Origin: Hepsetus odoe
Lineage: Eukaryota > Chordata > Actinopteri > Characiformes > Hepsetidae
NCBI GenBank assembly: GCA_017165825.1
Contig: CM029367.1
Span: 29,182,096 to 29,246,095, forward strand
Direction: 5' to 3'
Length of the DNA stretch: 64,000 nucleotides
The translations under genes were made by a program, and so were the position numbers. How positions within the stretch are numbered: the first letter of the stretch is position 1; each line of letters begins with the position of its first letter. The notes below the pieces were generated by a model. It was not told the DNA's origin. It saw nothing but the letters and a program-made list of their open reading frames with translations, and ran no database searches. This document shows, piece by piece, positions 21,035 to 34,700 of this stretch.

Positions 21035-23745
21035 ACCTTCTCCACATGGGACCCTCTCTGTATCGGTTCCCATGGTATCGGGTGGGTGATTGGCTAGTTG
21101 GGTAAGGGAGGGCGGGGTTTTTACTCTACTTGAAGGCAACGTGAGCGGGGGCATACGATTTGACTGGCAACGAGCAAGTCCTCAGTCAGCAAACATCTGG
21201 AAGATACTTGATAATTTTGTGTGACCAAGCGTATTAATTGATGAGGCCATTGTACTTGTGGCAAGTATCCTCCTCCGGTCTTGTAGCAGCAAGTGGTTTC
21301 CTTTTTCAATTGTCTTTCTTTTCCAGAATACATCACAGTATTCCTTTTGGGAGGGCGTGGGGTATGGGGTTGGCACCCAGGACATAACTGGGGACTGGTA
21401 CCGTGAATATATTGTAAATATACTACAATATGGGGGCTGGGGTAAGCTGACTGACCTGCTTAGCAATGAAACGATTACCTAACTAGAAATATTACGCCTC
21501 AGATGATGCCGCTAGAAAGTGTCTCTACGTAGAGGTAAAGAGGTCAGTAAAGCGTAAAGAGGTTTTTATGCTCTTTTTTCCGAAGGCTAACGTAGCAAAG
21601 GTTAAAGAAAAAATCCAGTTGGGGGCAAAAAAGGAAACGTAAGTGAATAATCAAAAACCTTGTAAGAGGAAATCAATATGGTGAGTAAAGGCATGATGTT
21701 AGTGTGTAGGAGTACATAGGCAGACTCGTGCATATGTTGCTCTACTTTTATTGCGTTCAGCTGAGTTCAACTGATTTTAAAGGTAGCGTGTAGATGTACT
21801 CATTATTAGAGGAAGTGCTGTGCAGTAGGTTTTTTGCCAGTGTAGTTTGTAATGTCCCTGGTTTTTAACTGATCGTATGTACGGGAGGAGAGGCAAGCAT
21901 TGTTTACTTAATCTGTGTAAGTGCAGCTTTGGGTGGAAGTTTGTGATTTAAAGGAGGAAGTCACTGATCGAAATTTCTGCAAAATTCAAAAGCCAAGATG
22001 AAAACGTTCTGTTATGGAGAGGTTTTCCCCAGACAGATTCCTTCATAGTGGTGGTGAATGGAACCAGACATTTGTTTAAATGTTCAGAAAGTCATGTATG
22101 GCGACGGTTATAGATATGTTGCTGGAAGACAATGTTTTATGATATTTTTGAGGATTTCGGCCTGAAGGCTACGTGGTAAATCCGAGGCAAAGCGAACGAT
22201 TAGTAGGCGTTTCGTTGAATTCACCTCTCATCCTCAACAGCGTCTAAACACTCAGAAGACACACGTATGTTCATCGGTGGGTTTGGATTGTAAAAGTAAT
22301 GGCCATTTTTGAGAGGATCTCGAGCCTCTGATTCCATTTACCGCCTCTGTAAAGAACCAGAGCTTCTCTAAGGAACCATTTACGTCAGATCTGAAAGACT
22401 CAGAATGGTTCCGCTGTTTAGTTAATGTTCACTACAGAATGAAGGCCGAGCGACGGAGAGATTTAAAGGGAAGAAATCGAAAAAGCACTACAACACGTAG
22501 TGCACTCTTTGAAAGGGAGCGATTTCAGGCGCGCCATTTGTTGAGCGATGCGGAAATGACATCAGATCGGTGGCTCTCGCCCCAAGATCAGCATCTGTTA
22601 CTTCTAAAGGAACGCTATAACCGACGAAAGGCACTATACGCTGTTAGCATTTATGCAAATTCAGTCGTGCTAAATGGCCACGATGGCTTTCGTTCGTTGT
22701 TGCCGGTCTCGGGTGAAGGGTTCCTTTAAGCCAGTCCTGTTCACTCTTGGTCCTGGCATGCAGCTCCTCAGCTGATGGAGGCCGCTCAGGTGTGTAGGAG
22801 AAGGGAAAAGGTTAACGAGTTCTCAGAGCACTGAGAGTGAGGATCACTGATTTAAGCGGAACACGAGGAACCTGCTTGCAGCGAAATTTTAAATTGAGAC
22901 GTTTACTGAAAATGGTGTGGTGCACCAGCTCTTTCTTTAGCAGTTTGCTCCTTTTTATTTTTTTATTTTTTTTCATCTCTTCAACTTTAATGAACAGGGA
23001 TGAGTTCCCCAAAAGCAGCACAGCATAATGGAGTGAGCATTGCTTTAAAACGCTCCCTCTAACGCTTTTTATTTCCAGGCCTGCTGCCGGGGACGCCCAC
23101 GCAGTGCGCGCTACTAAAAGACATTTGGCCGAGTTTATGAGGGGCATGATGACTAAGGAACTGGACCTGTTGATTTAAGTTGGGAAAACACTGTGCAATG
23201 CAGAGCAGGACTGGGAGACCCTGTTCTAATAATTGCCATCACTTTAACACACGGTGCAAATTTTGGCCCCTAAGCGAGTTAATTAAAAAGCATCGTAGCA
23301 CAAAAAAACCTCTAACACTCTTTCTAACAGTGGAGATTTGATCCCTGTGCTTCTTTTGGGAAACGGAGCCTCATTTCTCACGAGACAGAAAAAAAGAAAT
23401 GTCTTGCCTGAAAATATTCAGCAGTTTTAAAGTAAAACGACGTTGACTAAGTTCGAAATGGCACTATTGGTATTGTTTTGTAAAAAGTAGACTTTGATTA
23501 ACTTTTCTTTCCATTTTTTATTCATAGAGAGAAATCCCATCCACTGTTTAAAATGATACATTTTTGTATTTTTTAAGAAAATATATGGTTGTTCTGTCAT
23601 ATCTGCACTTTCATGAGTGGCTCTTTGTCTTTGTTTTGCGTCTTTTTTGTGCTGTTATTGCTGCGTAGTGTTTCCAGAAAGCGGTTTTATCCATGAATAT
23701 CAAATCTCTACTGGGAGATTCAATAAAATTGTTTCAATATCCCTG
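21035..23745 (+). other. smad1: smad1 3' UTR (inferred extent)
   Basis: After the stop at 21032-21034 there is about 2.7 kb of mostly non-repetitive AT-rich sequence, ending at AATAAA (23722-23727) followed by a GT-rich stretch, a good poly(A) site. The SINE at 23840 begins just beyond it. ORFs inside (for example 22439-22729) look fortuitous. Earlier poly(A) sites cannot be excluded. Confidence 0.5.
23722..23727 (+). terminator. smad1: Probable smad1 poly(A) signal AATAAA
   Basis: Canonical hexamer with a GT-rich downstream element (around 23742-23756). It is the last good signal before the SINE at 23840. Confidence 0.5.
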
Positions 23746-23839
23746 GTGTACTGTCGTTATTTAACTTAATGAACTTAATCCATTTAATAAACACACTACA
23801 TTTCATGTTATGGATCGTTTTCTCCAAGAACAGCTCTTG

Positions 23840-24006
23840 GGCAGCGGTGGCCTAGTGGTTAATGAGTCGGCCCCAGGATCATGGTACCCTCAAGCAGGCT
23901 ACTGTCCCCATCACTGCTCCCCGGGCGCTTTAAATAGCACTGCTGCATGTGTGTGTATAGGTGAAATGTAGAGGAAGGTTCACTGTGGCCTGTGCTGTGT
24001 TTCACT
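23840..24006 (+). mobile_element. SINE family A (plus), internally shortened
   Basis: GGCAGCGGTGGCCTAGTGG to CTGTGTTTCACTT. The B-box region is deleted. Confidence 0.8.
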
Positions 24007-24755
24007 TACATTTATGAGCACGTAGATCAAAACATACCCTGACAGTATAATCCTGATCTGCTGCGCAAAACTCCAGCCTGTTGGTTTCTGCCTGCCTTTG
24101 CTGCCCCCCTCTGACAGATGCTGATGCTGACAGTAAATCTGCTTTATACCCTTCTAAGGTTTCATCAAACAGGGCAGGAAGTGGCTAATTTCACTTCATA
24201 GACTTTGGTAATTCATCCCATTCAAATACCAGCAGGGTTGAAAATATACAATTATAGAAAAGTGATGAGGCAGGTCTCCCATTCTGATCCATCAGGCACC
24301 TTTTACTTTGCAGGTAAAATCACAATTTATCTCTTGTTTTACTATTAGATCACTTTCCTTTTTTGTCTATGGTTTGTTAATTTCTGCTTGTTTATTTATG
24401 CCTTTGTGAAGCGCAGTGAGTGTAGTTATTTTTGTTATTGTTATATATGATTTTGTTGAGTTATTTTGTCATTTTTAGGACCACCATCTGTATTATTATC
24501 ATCATCATCATTATTATTATTATTATTATATGCTTTACCATTCAATTGTTTAATTGAGTGTAAATTGTGTTGCAATGTTTCTTAATGTTCTTTAGTTTGG
24601 ATAAAAGTATGTGCTAAATGAGTAAATGTAATTACACTATTATTATTTATTCATTTAATTTAATTTATTATTTTATTTTATATCGTTTATTTGCACTGGG
24701 CTTTCTGGGGCGGAATGAAGACTTTGAGTTTGACATAGGACTTTTATTTTGGCGA
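24007..24755. other. AT-rich smad1-mmaa intergenic DNA
   Basis: No gene recognised. TTGGATAAAAGTATGTGCTAAATG at 24596-24620 resembles a decayed fish SINE tail. Confidence 0.5.
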
Positions 24756-24899
24756 GTTGTGACGCGGAAGACTTTCCGTGTGCTCAGTATGAAGGTCTTC
24801 ACTCTTCAGATTCTGCACCAACAATAATAACAATTATAATGATTTGAAGTCCAATTAAACCCTGACAGCTGCTCAGCGGCCTCCGGACAGCCGGTCCAG
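24756..24899 (+). promoter_or_regulatory. mmaa: Candidate mmaa promoter and non-coding leader exon
   Basis: The segment contains TTTTGGCG, TGACG and GCGGAAG (E2F-, CRE- and ETS-like, 24749-24770), typical of TATA-less housekeeping promoters. About 130 bases later comes a near-perfect donor, CAG followed by GTAAGG (exon end 24899). The first coding exon of mmaa has its own acceptor at 26227, so a leader exon is needed upstream, and this is the best candidate between smad1 and mmaa. There is no transcript evidence. Confidence 0.4.
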
Positions 24900-24922
24900 G
24901 TAAGGAGGGATCATTTAGTGTG

Positions 24923-24923
<1 letters not shown>

Positions 24924-24960
<37 letters not shown>

Positions 24961-25039
24961 GTAAATGATGACTGAGTGTGTAACTGCTGTTGTCTGGAGT
25001 TCAGAGTCAAAGTCAGTGATCAGTTCTGCCATCTGAACA

Positions 25040-25072
<33 letters not shown>
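24924..25072 (+). repeat. (GA)n and (CA)n microsatellites
   Basis: GA at 24924-24957 and CA at 25041-25072, in the probable mmaa leader intron. Confidence 0.95.
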
Positions 25073-25075
<3 letters not shown>

Positions 25076-25337
25076 ACTTTAACCAGCAAGGGTTTACAAT
25101 TACTAAAAAAAACTAAACAAAATATTTCAAAAATGAGTTAAAAAGAAAATATGTATAAGCCAATCTCTGTCTGTCTGTGTGTGTATGCTTGTATGCTTAT
25201 GCTTATGTGAAGCACAGTATCATTATTTTTTATTATCATGTCATTATTAATATTTAGTCATTTTATCATTTTAAATGTATTTTTTAGATTGTTTGGAATT
25301 AAACTGTTAAACTGAGTTGAAATTGTGTGTGTATAGA

Positions 25338-25487
25338 GCCGGGGTGGGCAGTTCCAGTCCTGGAGGGCCGGTGTCCAGAGTTTAGTGAATTCTCTGCTTA
25401 AACACACCTGGTACAGCTCACCTGATCATTGTCAAGTTTAGGGAGTGTGTTTAAGCAGGGAATTCATTAAACTCTGGAGGACACTCC
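25338..25487. mobile_element. Palindromic MITE with 33-bp arms
   Basis: Begins GGGGTGGGCAGTTCCAGTCC, a common fish MITE start. Arms 25375-25407 and 25445-25477 pair at 31 of 33 positions around a 37-base loop. Related but more decayed pieces occur near 46460-46570 and 54600-54775. Confidence 0.75.
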
Positions 25488-25488
25488 A

Positions 25489-25491
<3 letters not shown>

Positions 25492-25526
<35 letters not shown>
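25492..25526 (+). repeat. (GA)n microsatellite
   Basis: Directly follows the palindromic MITE. Confidence 0.95.
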
Positions 25527-25530
<4 letters not shown>

Positions 25531-25540
25531 CAAAATCTTT

Positions 25541-25720
25541 AAGTGAAAGTGACTGTCCTCATCATCGTGAAACACGGCACAGCACACAGTGCGACACAAT
25601 GAATTTCAACCTCTGCATTTAACCCACACACACCCTGCAGCAGGGGGCAGCACCTGGGGAGCAGTGATGGGGACAGTACCTGGCTGGGCAATCTAGCGGT
25701 CTGGGATTTGAACCCATCTA
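25541..25720 (-). mobile_element. SINE family A (minus), truncated
   Basis: AAGTGAAAGTGACTGTCCTC to GGGATTTGAACCC. The tRNA A-box end is missing. Confidence 0.8.
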
Positions 25721-26260
25721 AAGTTCCTTTTGTGTGAGATTTCCACAAGAACTCTGATCCCTCTTAGCAGGTGTGTGTGTGTGTGTGTGTGTTAAATTAA
25801 CAGTTTAGCGTGCTTTCTTTTTAAACTTCCGACTCTAATTACGAAAAGCTTGTAAGTGCTTTTGAAAAACGAACCCTCCACCTTATCTGCTCATCCTGAG
25901 TAGGTTTGTGAGGAACGCTTCCCGTTTTTCCATCTTTGAGCTCCATGTCTGAGAGAAAAAATAAAGTCGGCGTTTTTGGGTTTGAGTTCTCAATGGCGGT
26001 TGATGAATGAGGTGTAAATGTTTCTAAAAGCTCCCCCAACAGGAAGCTGCAACTTGTAATGAATACGCTCCCTGATGTCCAAGACAGTTTCAGGACGTTT
26101 TGTCCTGAAAATCGTTTTTAAAATCTGGGGTACATCCACTTCCTAAAAGTGTTCTTTTAACAGGTGGATGCAAGTTGTTGAACTATCAATTTGCATGTGT
26201 CCTTCACTTCTTGCTGCTCTATCACAGGGTGTGTGTCTCCTGGCACCTTGGATCAAGGAA

Positions 26261-29200
26261 ATGGGTCCAGCCTGCCTCGTGCCTTTTCTTCGGTGTGTGA
26301 AGTCCTTGTCGTCCGTGTGCACATCAGCAGCAGTTAATCGTTCCTTACAGACGCCCATATCAGTCCAATGGTGCGGTCCTGGCTACACCCTGCTGCACCA
26401 GCGGAGCATCTCTGTGGAGAAAGCCTTAAGCCGCCATGGGGTGGAGTTGACAGACCGCGAGAGAAGACTGCTGGACAGGCTTTACAGTGGACTTGTTGGG
26501 GGACAGAGGGCGTCTCTTGCTGAGTCTATAACTCTGGTAGAGACGCAGCATCCACGCAAGAAGGAACTGGCCCAAGTGCTGCTACAGAGAGTGCTGGCTT
26601 TTCGGCAAGAGAAGGAGATTCTCAACGGAGGAAAACCGATGGCCTTCAGAGTGGGTGAGTTTAAGAACTTTACTTTTGCACAAACACACCTGGTTAAACC
26701 CCCCCATTCATAACAGAGTTTAGTAAGATTCTCTTATCTGTGCTGGACACCAGCCCTTCAAGACAAGAGAGACATTCATCCTACTAAGATCCTACATTTA
26801 CAACAACCTTTCACTCTCACTCACTTTCTGAGCTGCTTGTCCTAATTCGGGTCACGGGGGGCAGGATTCTATCCCAGCTTTCGCAGGATGACAGGTTGCC
26901 AGTCCATCGCAGGGCAGAGACACACACACACACCTTGGGGGCAATCTAGCCTCTCTAACCTCGATTCCCAGATTGGGCGGTCCGTGTCCTATCTGCGTGG
27001 GCTTTGCATGTTCTCCTAGTGTCTGTAGGTTTCCTCCCACAGTCCGAAGACTTGCACGTCAGGTGGATTGGAGATGCTATATTGAGTGTGTTTGACTGTA
27101 TGTCTGCCCTGCGATGGACTGTGGGCCTGTCCACGATGTTCTCTATGAGAGCTGGGATGGACTCCAGCATCACCCGCGACCCTAATCAGGATAAGCGGTT
27201 CAGATAGTATGGAAGTGAGCGAACAGTTTTAAAGGCCAAAGCAAAGCATCCGACTCCTGGTGCACTCTTTGCACCCCTTGCCCCGATCACTTCGCCCTAC
27301 TCCTCCATCTTGCGTGTTCATGCTCAGGGCTAGGGTGTCCCAGGACAGAGAGGTAGGGAGAAGTGTGTGGGCTTCATGGCCCTCCAGATAGAATTAAACA
27401 CTGTTGATGGCTTGTGGCAAGATGGCTGTGCAACCAAAGAAATTTTTTTAAGTGTCTTTTTAAAAATAGGTTTAATGTGTTTACAAATGAAGAATTCACA
27501 AACTCTAATCTGATGTCTCGGTAGCTAACCTTGCAGTTTTACTGCAGATTTGTTCTTGAAAATCCTGAAAAATATTTTTATGTTGTTCAGTCTGTGATGG
27601 CCTGCGTTGACCTAAATATATCGGAAGTCCAGCAGTGAGGTTGCAGAACTTCAATGCTCCTCTAATATCAGTACAGAAGACGTGTCCATTTCTTGGTTCC
27701 AAAGGTCAAGAAGACACTCAGAAAGAAGTGGTAAGGGTTAAAATATGAGATGCATTTGGACCTCTGTGTGAAGAAAGCCTGGAGATCAGCCAAAGGGAAT
27801 GTTCCTCTTGCACGGATCTGGATGAGCTTGTGCTGATTAATGGCACCTTGAACTCAGAAGCTTGCTCTAGGACTTTGGAGATTAGTTTCCATAAGTATGT
27901 TTTGAGTGATTTGAAGCTCATTAGTAGTGCTTCTATACAACAGCAAACTCGGTTGTTTCACAAAACTGAGATTCTCATGATTTAAGTCCCTTGTTAGGTC
28001 GGTCGGTCAGGATATTTGATAAAAAAAAAGTCTTTCAAAAAATTAGCTATTATAATAACCTTTCATGTGTTAAATACAGCTTGGAGTGCTTCACAGGGAG
28101 CAAATCAAAAAAAAAAAAATTGGAACAAGTCAAACAAGAAAAACAGACATAAGAAAATATATAAACCATGTATACATTCCAATAGAAGCTAAGCTAAAAA
28201 GTATGATTTTGGCTGTTTTTAGAGAGTTCATACTCAGAAAATGTCTGAGAAATATGTCAGGGCAGGTCGTTTCAGATGTAAAATGTGTTCTGCAGTGATC
28301 AGTTATAATTAGCATATTGTTCAGCCCTGTCTGTATATTACATGCATTACGTTTCCTCGTACATGTTCTGTGCATGTGCGACTGCAGGTCTGTCCGGTCC
28401 TCCGGGTGCGGGGAAGTCCTCCTTTATCGAGGTGCTGGGAAAGATGCTGACTAAAAAAGGACATAAAGTCTCTGTGTTGGCTGTTGACCCTTCGTCCTGC
28501 ACAACTGGAGGTGAGCATAAACACTCTGAACCATCTCTGGATTGATTTCCAGCCGTCACTATCACCTGGACTAACAGTAACAGTTAGTATTTCCTTTTAC
28601 AGCCATTTTCCTCATTATGTCAATCAACCTTAGCCACCACTTTGACCCATATGGATTAAATCATCATCAGGGGCAGCGGTGGCCTAGTGGTTAGGGAGTT
28701 GGCCCCAAGATTGGAAGGTCATGGTTTTGAATCCCAGACCATTAGGATGCCCTTGAGCAAGGTAACATCCCCATCACTGCTCCTTGGGAGCATTAAATAG
28801 CTGCCCCCTGCTGCACGGTGTTTATGGGTTAAAAGCAGAGGTTGCATGTTGTTGTTTACAGTGACGGGTAGTCACTTTCACTTCACTTTCGCTTCTCATA
28901 AGTCATTGTGAATATTGATGGTAATGATGATGATGATGATGATGAGTCCAGTCCTTATATAGATAAGTCCATGATGTTTAAATCACACTTTTTGTACATG
29001 CTTTTTCTCGCTTATTATAATTTTTTAGGTAAAGTAAATAGATAACGAAATAAAGTGGAACTTTTCCAGGTTCACTGATGGGGGATAAAACTCGGATGAC
29101 GGAGCTCTCCCGAGACATGAACGCCTTTATCCGCCCTTCACCCACCTCTGGTACGCTCGGAGGAGTGACGAGGACCACCAATGAGACTATCGTCCTCTGT

Positions 29201-31744
29201 GAGGGTGCAGGCTATGACATTGTCCTGGTAGAGACTGTTGGTAAGGACTGCTTCACCCACACAGTTTCATCATTATTTTAAACGAATACTGAGGAATCAT
29301 TTCCTCCGACCCCTTAACCTTTGGTTTACTGTCTGCTTGCAGGTGTCGGACAGTCTGAGTTTGCTGTGGCTGATATGGTGGACCTGTTTGTTTTGCTGAT
29401 CCCACCAGCAGGGGGTGATGAACTTCAGGTAAACCCTAAGATAATTGCATGTTTTTCCTCATGGAAATTTTTAACCAGAAAAGCTGGTGATGAACTAAAT
29501 AATGCATTTGAAATGGTCATCGGTCAGGTCATTTTCTGGGTCGCTTGTCCTAATTAGGGTCGTGGGGGGGTGCTGGAGTCCATCCCAGCTCACACACCAT
29601 TTGGAGCAGCTCATAAAAAGCATTTGAAATCCATCCATCCATCCATTTTCTGCCGCTTGTCCCAAACGGGGTCGCGGGGGAGTGCTGGTGTCCAACCCAG
29701 CGCACACAGGGCGAGGACGGGGGACGCACCCTGGACAGGTCGCCAGCCCATCGCAGGGAGGAGAGGGACGGGGCAGCACCTTGCTCAAGGGTACCTCAGG
29801 GCAACCTATTGGGAAGGGGTTCGAACCCCCGATCCTCTGATCATGCGGCCAGCGCCCAAACCACTAGGCCACCACCGCCCCGCATTTGAAATGTATTTCC
29901 AAAATATAGAGCTTATATAGCTTTGGTAGAAATCACTAACCCCAACAAAAGCAGGAGAGAGTTGTGCTTCAGTGAGCCAGTAGCAAAAGAGAAAGCAGTC
30001 ACAGCAGAAAGTGTAAAAAGAAGTTTTCTAAAAGTAGAGCTTAAACAGAATCCCGTTGTCTCGTTGGCTTTCCATGGAAGCACAACATTACGAAGCCAGT
30101 CGTGTGACTTTCCTGAAGGAGCAGAATGATCAGCTGTTGCTGTCCCACCAAGCTGCTGCTCTTATGAACCACAGCGATTCCCTGAGGACACACAGTTCAC
30201 ACTTAGCGACGTGTCAGAATGAGACACGAGCTGCTTACAAAAAGACTTTCTTCTATGTTGATTTTACACAAATGATTGGTCTTCAGATATTCATATGTTC
30301 AGCCCTATTTGCAGAGAGAATGACAGAAAAAAGTAAGGTCCACATCAAAAATGTAAGAATTTAAGATTTTTTTTTTTTTTTTATTGCCCCTTAATACTTC
30401 TATAATTGGGCTCCGGTTGCTACAGTCCACAGATCACTTTGTAGATGTTCACTTTAACCCTTTATAAACCATGATCCCCATTTGGGGAGCGGACTAAAGT
30501 TGCGAATTTCGAGAAAGATTATGCTGACAAAAAAGAAAACAAAATAAAAATGATTCTGAAAGAAATGGGCAGTTATGTGTTAACTTGCACTCAGATATAT
30601 TCAGGTATGATCAATTGAGCCTTACAAGAAAGTAAAATAATCTCCTTCAGGGGACTGTTATGACCAGGAAGGCCAAAAACAGAGATGGAACGTCAGGTCT
30701 TCTGCACTCCGATGGTGACCTGTCCAGGCTGCACACTTACAGAGAATAGATAGATGATAGAGTCTGAAAAGATCTTCTGTTTGAATGCACTTCAGAGGAG
30801 ACATCACCACTCTTTGGTTTATCAACTGATTTCAAGTGGCAGTCGGGGCCGGAAAATGATGCTGGCGCAGGTGTTTATTTGTGAAACTCTTCATAAGACC
30901 TCACAATAAACTGAATTAAATAAAATAATTACCCTTACAAATGAATAAAGACTGAGAAATGAGGAAAAACCCTTCTGAGTAGGTTCGTCTAACCTGTTGA
31001 CTGGAATGGTATAGTATATTATGTAGCCTCAATAATATTTGCCACATATTCTTGTGTTCATTTCTTTCATGTTTCTCTTTTTATAATAAAGGGAATAAAA
31101 AGAGGTATCATTGAGAAGGCTGATCTGGTGGTAGTCACAAAGTCCGATGGAGAGCTGGTCATCCCAGCACGTAAAATTCAGGCTGAATACACAAGCGCTC
31201 TGAAGCTGCTTCGGAAGAAATCCAAAACCTGGAATCCCAAGGTATCAACTCCGTTTCCAGAAACCAAACATATGTGGCATGTCTCCCCTTGTCCCTTTCC
31301 CTTAGCTGAGGCTCATGGTCATGGTGAGGGGTAGGATGTCCCGGTTTTGTTGGGATAGATGGATATGGTAGGCTAGTCCAAACAGAGCGTTATTAGAACT
31401 TTCCCAGAATACCATGTTTCAAAGCAGCCTGGTTGGGTTTCTTACAGAGCACTACTAGTTTCTGTTATAGGTTGATGGATCAATTGATGCACAACGCAGT
31501 TGTGTACGAATCTGAGGACTGCATGTTTGAAATGTCTGCTAAAATACTTTGCCTCGGTTTACATAAAAGCCATCGACATAGGATATCGTCCTGATGCCAT
31601 AACAGGTTCTTAAAGGTTTCTCACAGTTCGTAGGTGACATTTTCAAACACTACACCCTTAAAACTCAGTTCCAAGAGGCGAGGGGACACAGCAAAACAAG
31701 GGCTACTTATAAGAAATGCAATTGGGCCTAAATCACACCATTTT

Positions 31745-31786
<42 letters not shown>

Positions 31787-34700
31787 TTTCTTCCATTAAA
31801 ATAAGTACTAAAATTTGAATCATTCTTTATTTACTGTATACTATTGCTTTTCTGCATGCCAGACTCATTTTGGCTAATAATCCAATTTGTTATTTGATAG
31901 AACCAGGAACTTGGCCAGGATCGATCTTGCGTAATGAAAGCGCTCTTGATGTTTTAAAAATGGCACTCAGGCCAGCAGGGGAGGCTCTTTTGCGTCTGTC
32001 TTCACTCACATGCCTCTAGTCCCATCTCGGCACATGCGGTCTGCAGATGTCAGCTGGAGCTGGAAAATGATCCTCACCCAGAATACATTAAACAGTCCAT
32101 CCTGATCTTCTGTTCAAAAAGCGCCTCGGTGTCGGAGCCCCGGTCTAGGATCCTTCCCTCTTGCTGTTCTCACAACAGACTGTCTTATTTAATGAGCACC
32201 AACGTGCCAGTTTCAGCCCTGACCTACATGGGCCAGCATTATAATTTCACGATGAATGATCCTAGCATTAAAAGATAGACTTCTCCCATTTATGGCCGAA
32301 CATTTTTCACATAATATATATTTTATACCTGACCTAGATATGAGGCGCATTGCTTAACCTGCCATTCTCTCACATTCTCTGTAGCAAATGGGGTCACATA
32401 CCAGCAACCCCACCCTCCCTTCACTGTGTATGTATATGACATGTTGTTATGCCTGGTTTCCCAGCATGCTTGGCTCTTCCTGGACACTGGCGTGCAGCCC
32501 TTTTGTCTTCTGTCCCCCCAGCAGTACATCTGCCTACAGGGCACCGTGCCAGCGTGCCTGCCCCTTTGAATGGCCCACCGCGGCCTCATGCATTTCACTG
32601 ATTAGAGGCCACCCACACAGATGAGAGTCGCTTTACGTCTTTGTCTCCGCTCCACAGAGCGCGCTCAGAGCAGCTTCCCTTTGACTGGAGGATGCCTCGG
32701 CCATATCGATTTTTCACCCCCCTCTTTCAGCCTCCCTGAAGGCTTTCCAGCATGCAGTTCATCAGTCGTTGAAAGTGAGACGGGAACGATATGTGTGGGC
32801 GTGCTTTTCACCTTTGCATGTCCAGTGATGCCAATATGTTTAAAGCAGGATATAGAATTTTGCTCCACCACTGAATCTATAGGCTTGTTTTAACATATAG
32901 AGCTAAAATGGTGGAGCAGTTTCCGTCACACACGTCATATTATCTGCCCAAAAAGCTGCGTTAGTTCTACACTTAGTTCGAAATGTCACTCCCACCCCTG
33001 CAAGACTGAACTTTCAGCCAGCGTGCGGTATAATGATTGATCAGCTAATATAGACAAATGAAGAGAGGACGTATTCTCTCTTCACACCATCACCTTTCTG
33101 CCTATTATTCTTCCTTATCCTCCTTTTCTGTCCCTTAGTATCCTATTATCTCATTCCATTCTTTTGGCTGACTCCTCCGTCCATCTTCTGTTAAATTAAG
33201 TTAAGGTTAAGACCTTAAAATCAACTTTTTGAGCCCTAAAGTTCCACCAGAGTAGCAGTGTAGTTCAGTGAATAGTCACATTACAAATGTAGTGTCTAGA
33301 TTACAGAAATAATAAAAAGATGTGTGCATAAGAAGGAAATGTGGTGAATGACATTTGTTTGCTTATTAAATCACATTGACACTTAGGCTTGTGTCTGTCA
33401 GTCTTACTGACAATTGATTTTATTAATCAGGCGATTGATTTGTTTAGCCTTTTAGAGCCCTTGTACACTCTATACTCCTTTAGTAAGGATCCTACCATAT
33501 TAACATAGATTAGTTTTAAGGTGGACTAAAAGTATTTTTTCCTACAAGCATCCTGTTAATATGACACTCACTCACTCATTTTCATTGCCACTTGTCCTCG
33601 TTAGGGTTGCAGGGGGTGCTGGAGCAAATCCTGATGCTAAAAATGAAATGAGCAACGTAATTGCAATGCTGGAAAAAATGTTAAAACAAAGAATTCACAG
33701 AACCAAACAAGGACATGAAAACTGCTCAAATAAAAATGTTCAACATCATTTCCAAATGACAGGTCTGTTATACAAGTGAAAGTGACTATTTTTGTCATTG
33801 TGAAACAGCACAGCACACAGTGAACCACAACGAAATTCATCCGCTGCTTTTCCTCGACACACGCTGTGCAGCAGGGCGCAGCTAAAGTACCCCGGAGGAA
33901 GTGATGGGGACGGTAGCTTGCTCAAGGGTATCTCGGGGCAACTGGTCTGGGATTCAAACCAATGACCATCCGATGCTGGGGCCAAGTCCCTAACCACTAG
34001 CTGCCCCAAGGTGCCTCAGATGAGTTTTGTTACTCGCTGCAGAGAGCAAAGCATCTGCGTCCACATAATAGATGCTAAATTACTACATCACAAATCCATA
34101 TCTGGCTACAGACTGAGCACAGGGGGGTTTGTCGATCGTCTAGGTAACCAAGGAAAATCATGGTTATCAATAAAACATGCCAGCAAAGTAATTTGCACCT
34201 TCAAAAATGGGCTTGTGTTGATTTCTTTCTTTAACAGTTCTAGTGATTTTTCAAATTTTCTGCATTATTCAGTGTTTCAGAGGATTTTGGTTTAAAATAG
34301 CCAATTGTAGAGAGATGTACAGGTTCAGATCTTTACAGTGGTGAAGAGTGGTTCCTTTTGGGACCAATTGCTCTATGAATGGGGAAAAAAATTCAGATCT
34401 ACTGTAAAACAATACCTGAGGCATCAGGCAGTGCATTTCTTTATATTCAGTATTTTACCCAGAACAGCACTAAATAGCTTTGTTTACCTCTTGACAGTTT
34501 ACAAAATGGTAAATTTATACTGAAATCCAGCACAGCTTTCACCTCCTCTCATGTTTCTTTTTCTCCTCCCTCTCTCCACGGGCTCAGGTGGTTCGAGTGT
34601 CCTCTCAGATGGGGCAGGGTGTGCCAGAGCTGTGGGATGTTATGCTGCAGTTTCGAGACGCCATGCTGGCCGGGGGTGAGCTGCAGGCGAAGAGGCGGGA

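Noticed and set aside
22439..22729. 97-codon open frame in the smad1 3' UTR
   Set aside because: Lies inside the inferred UTR, no recognisable domain, and no splice or start context; chance ORF or old repeat.
30361..30382. Poly(T) tract as a poly(A) tail of a minus-strand processed pseudogene
   Set aside because: No gene sequence recognised next to it.
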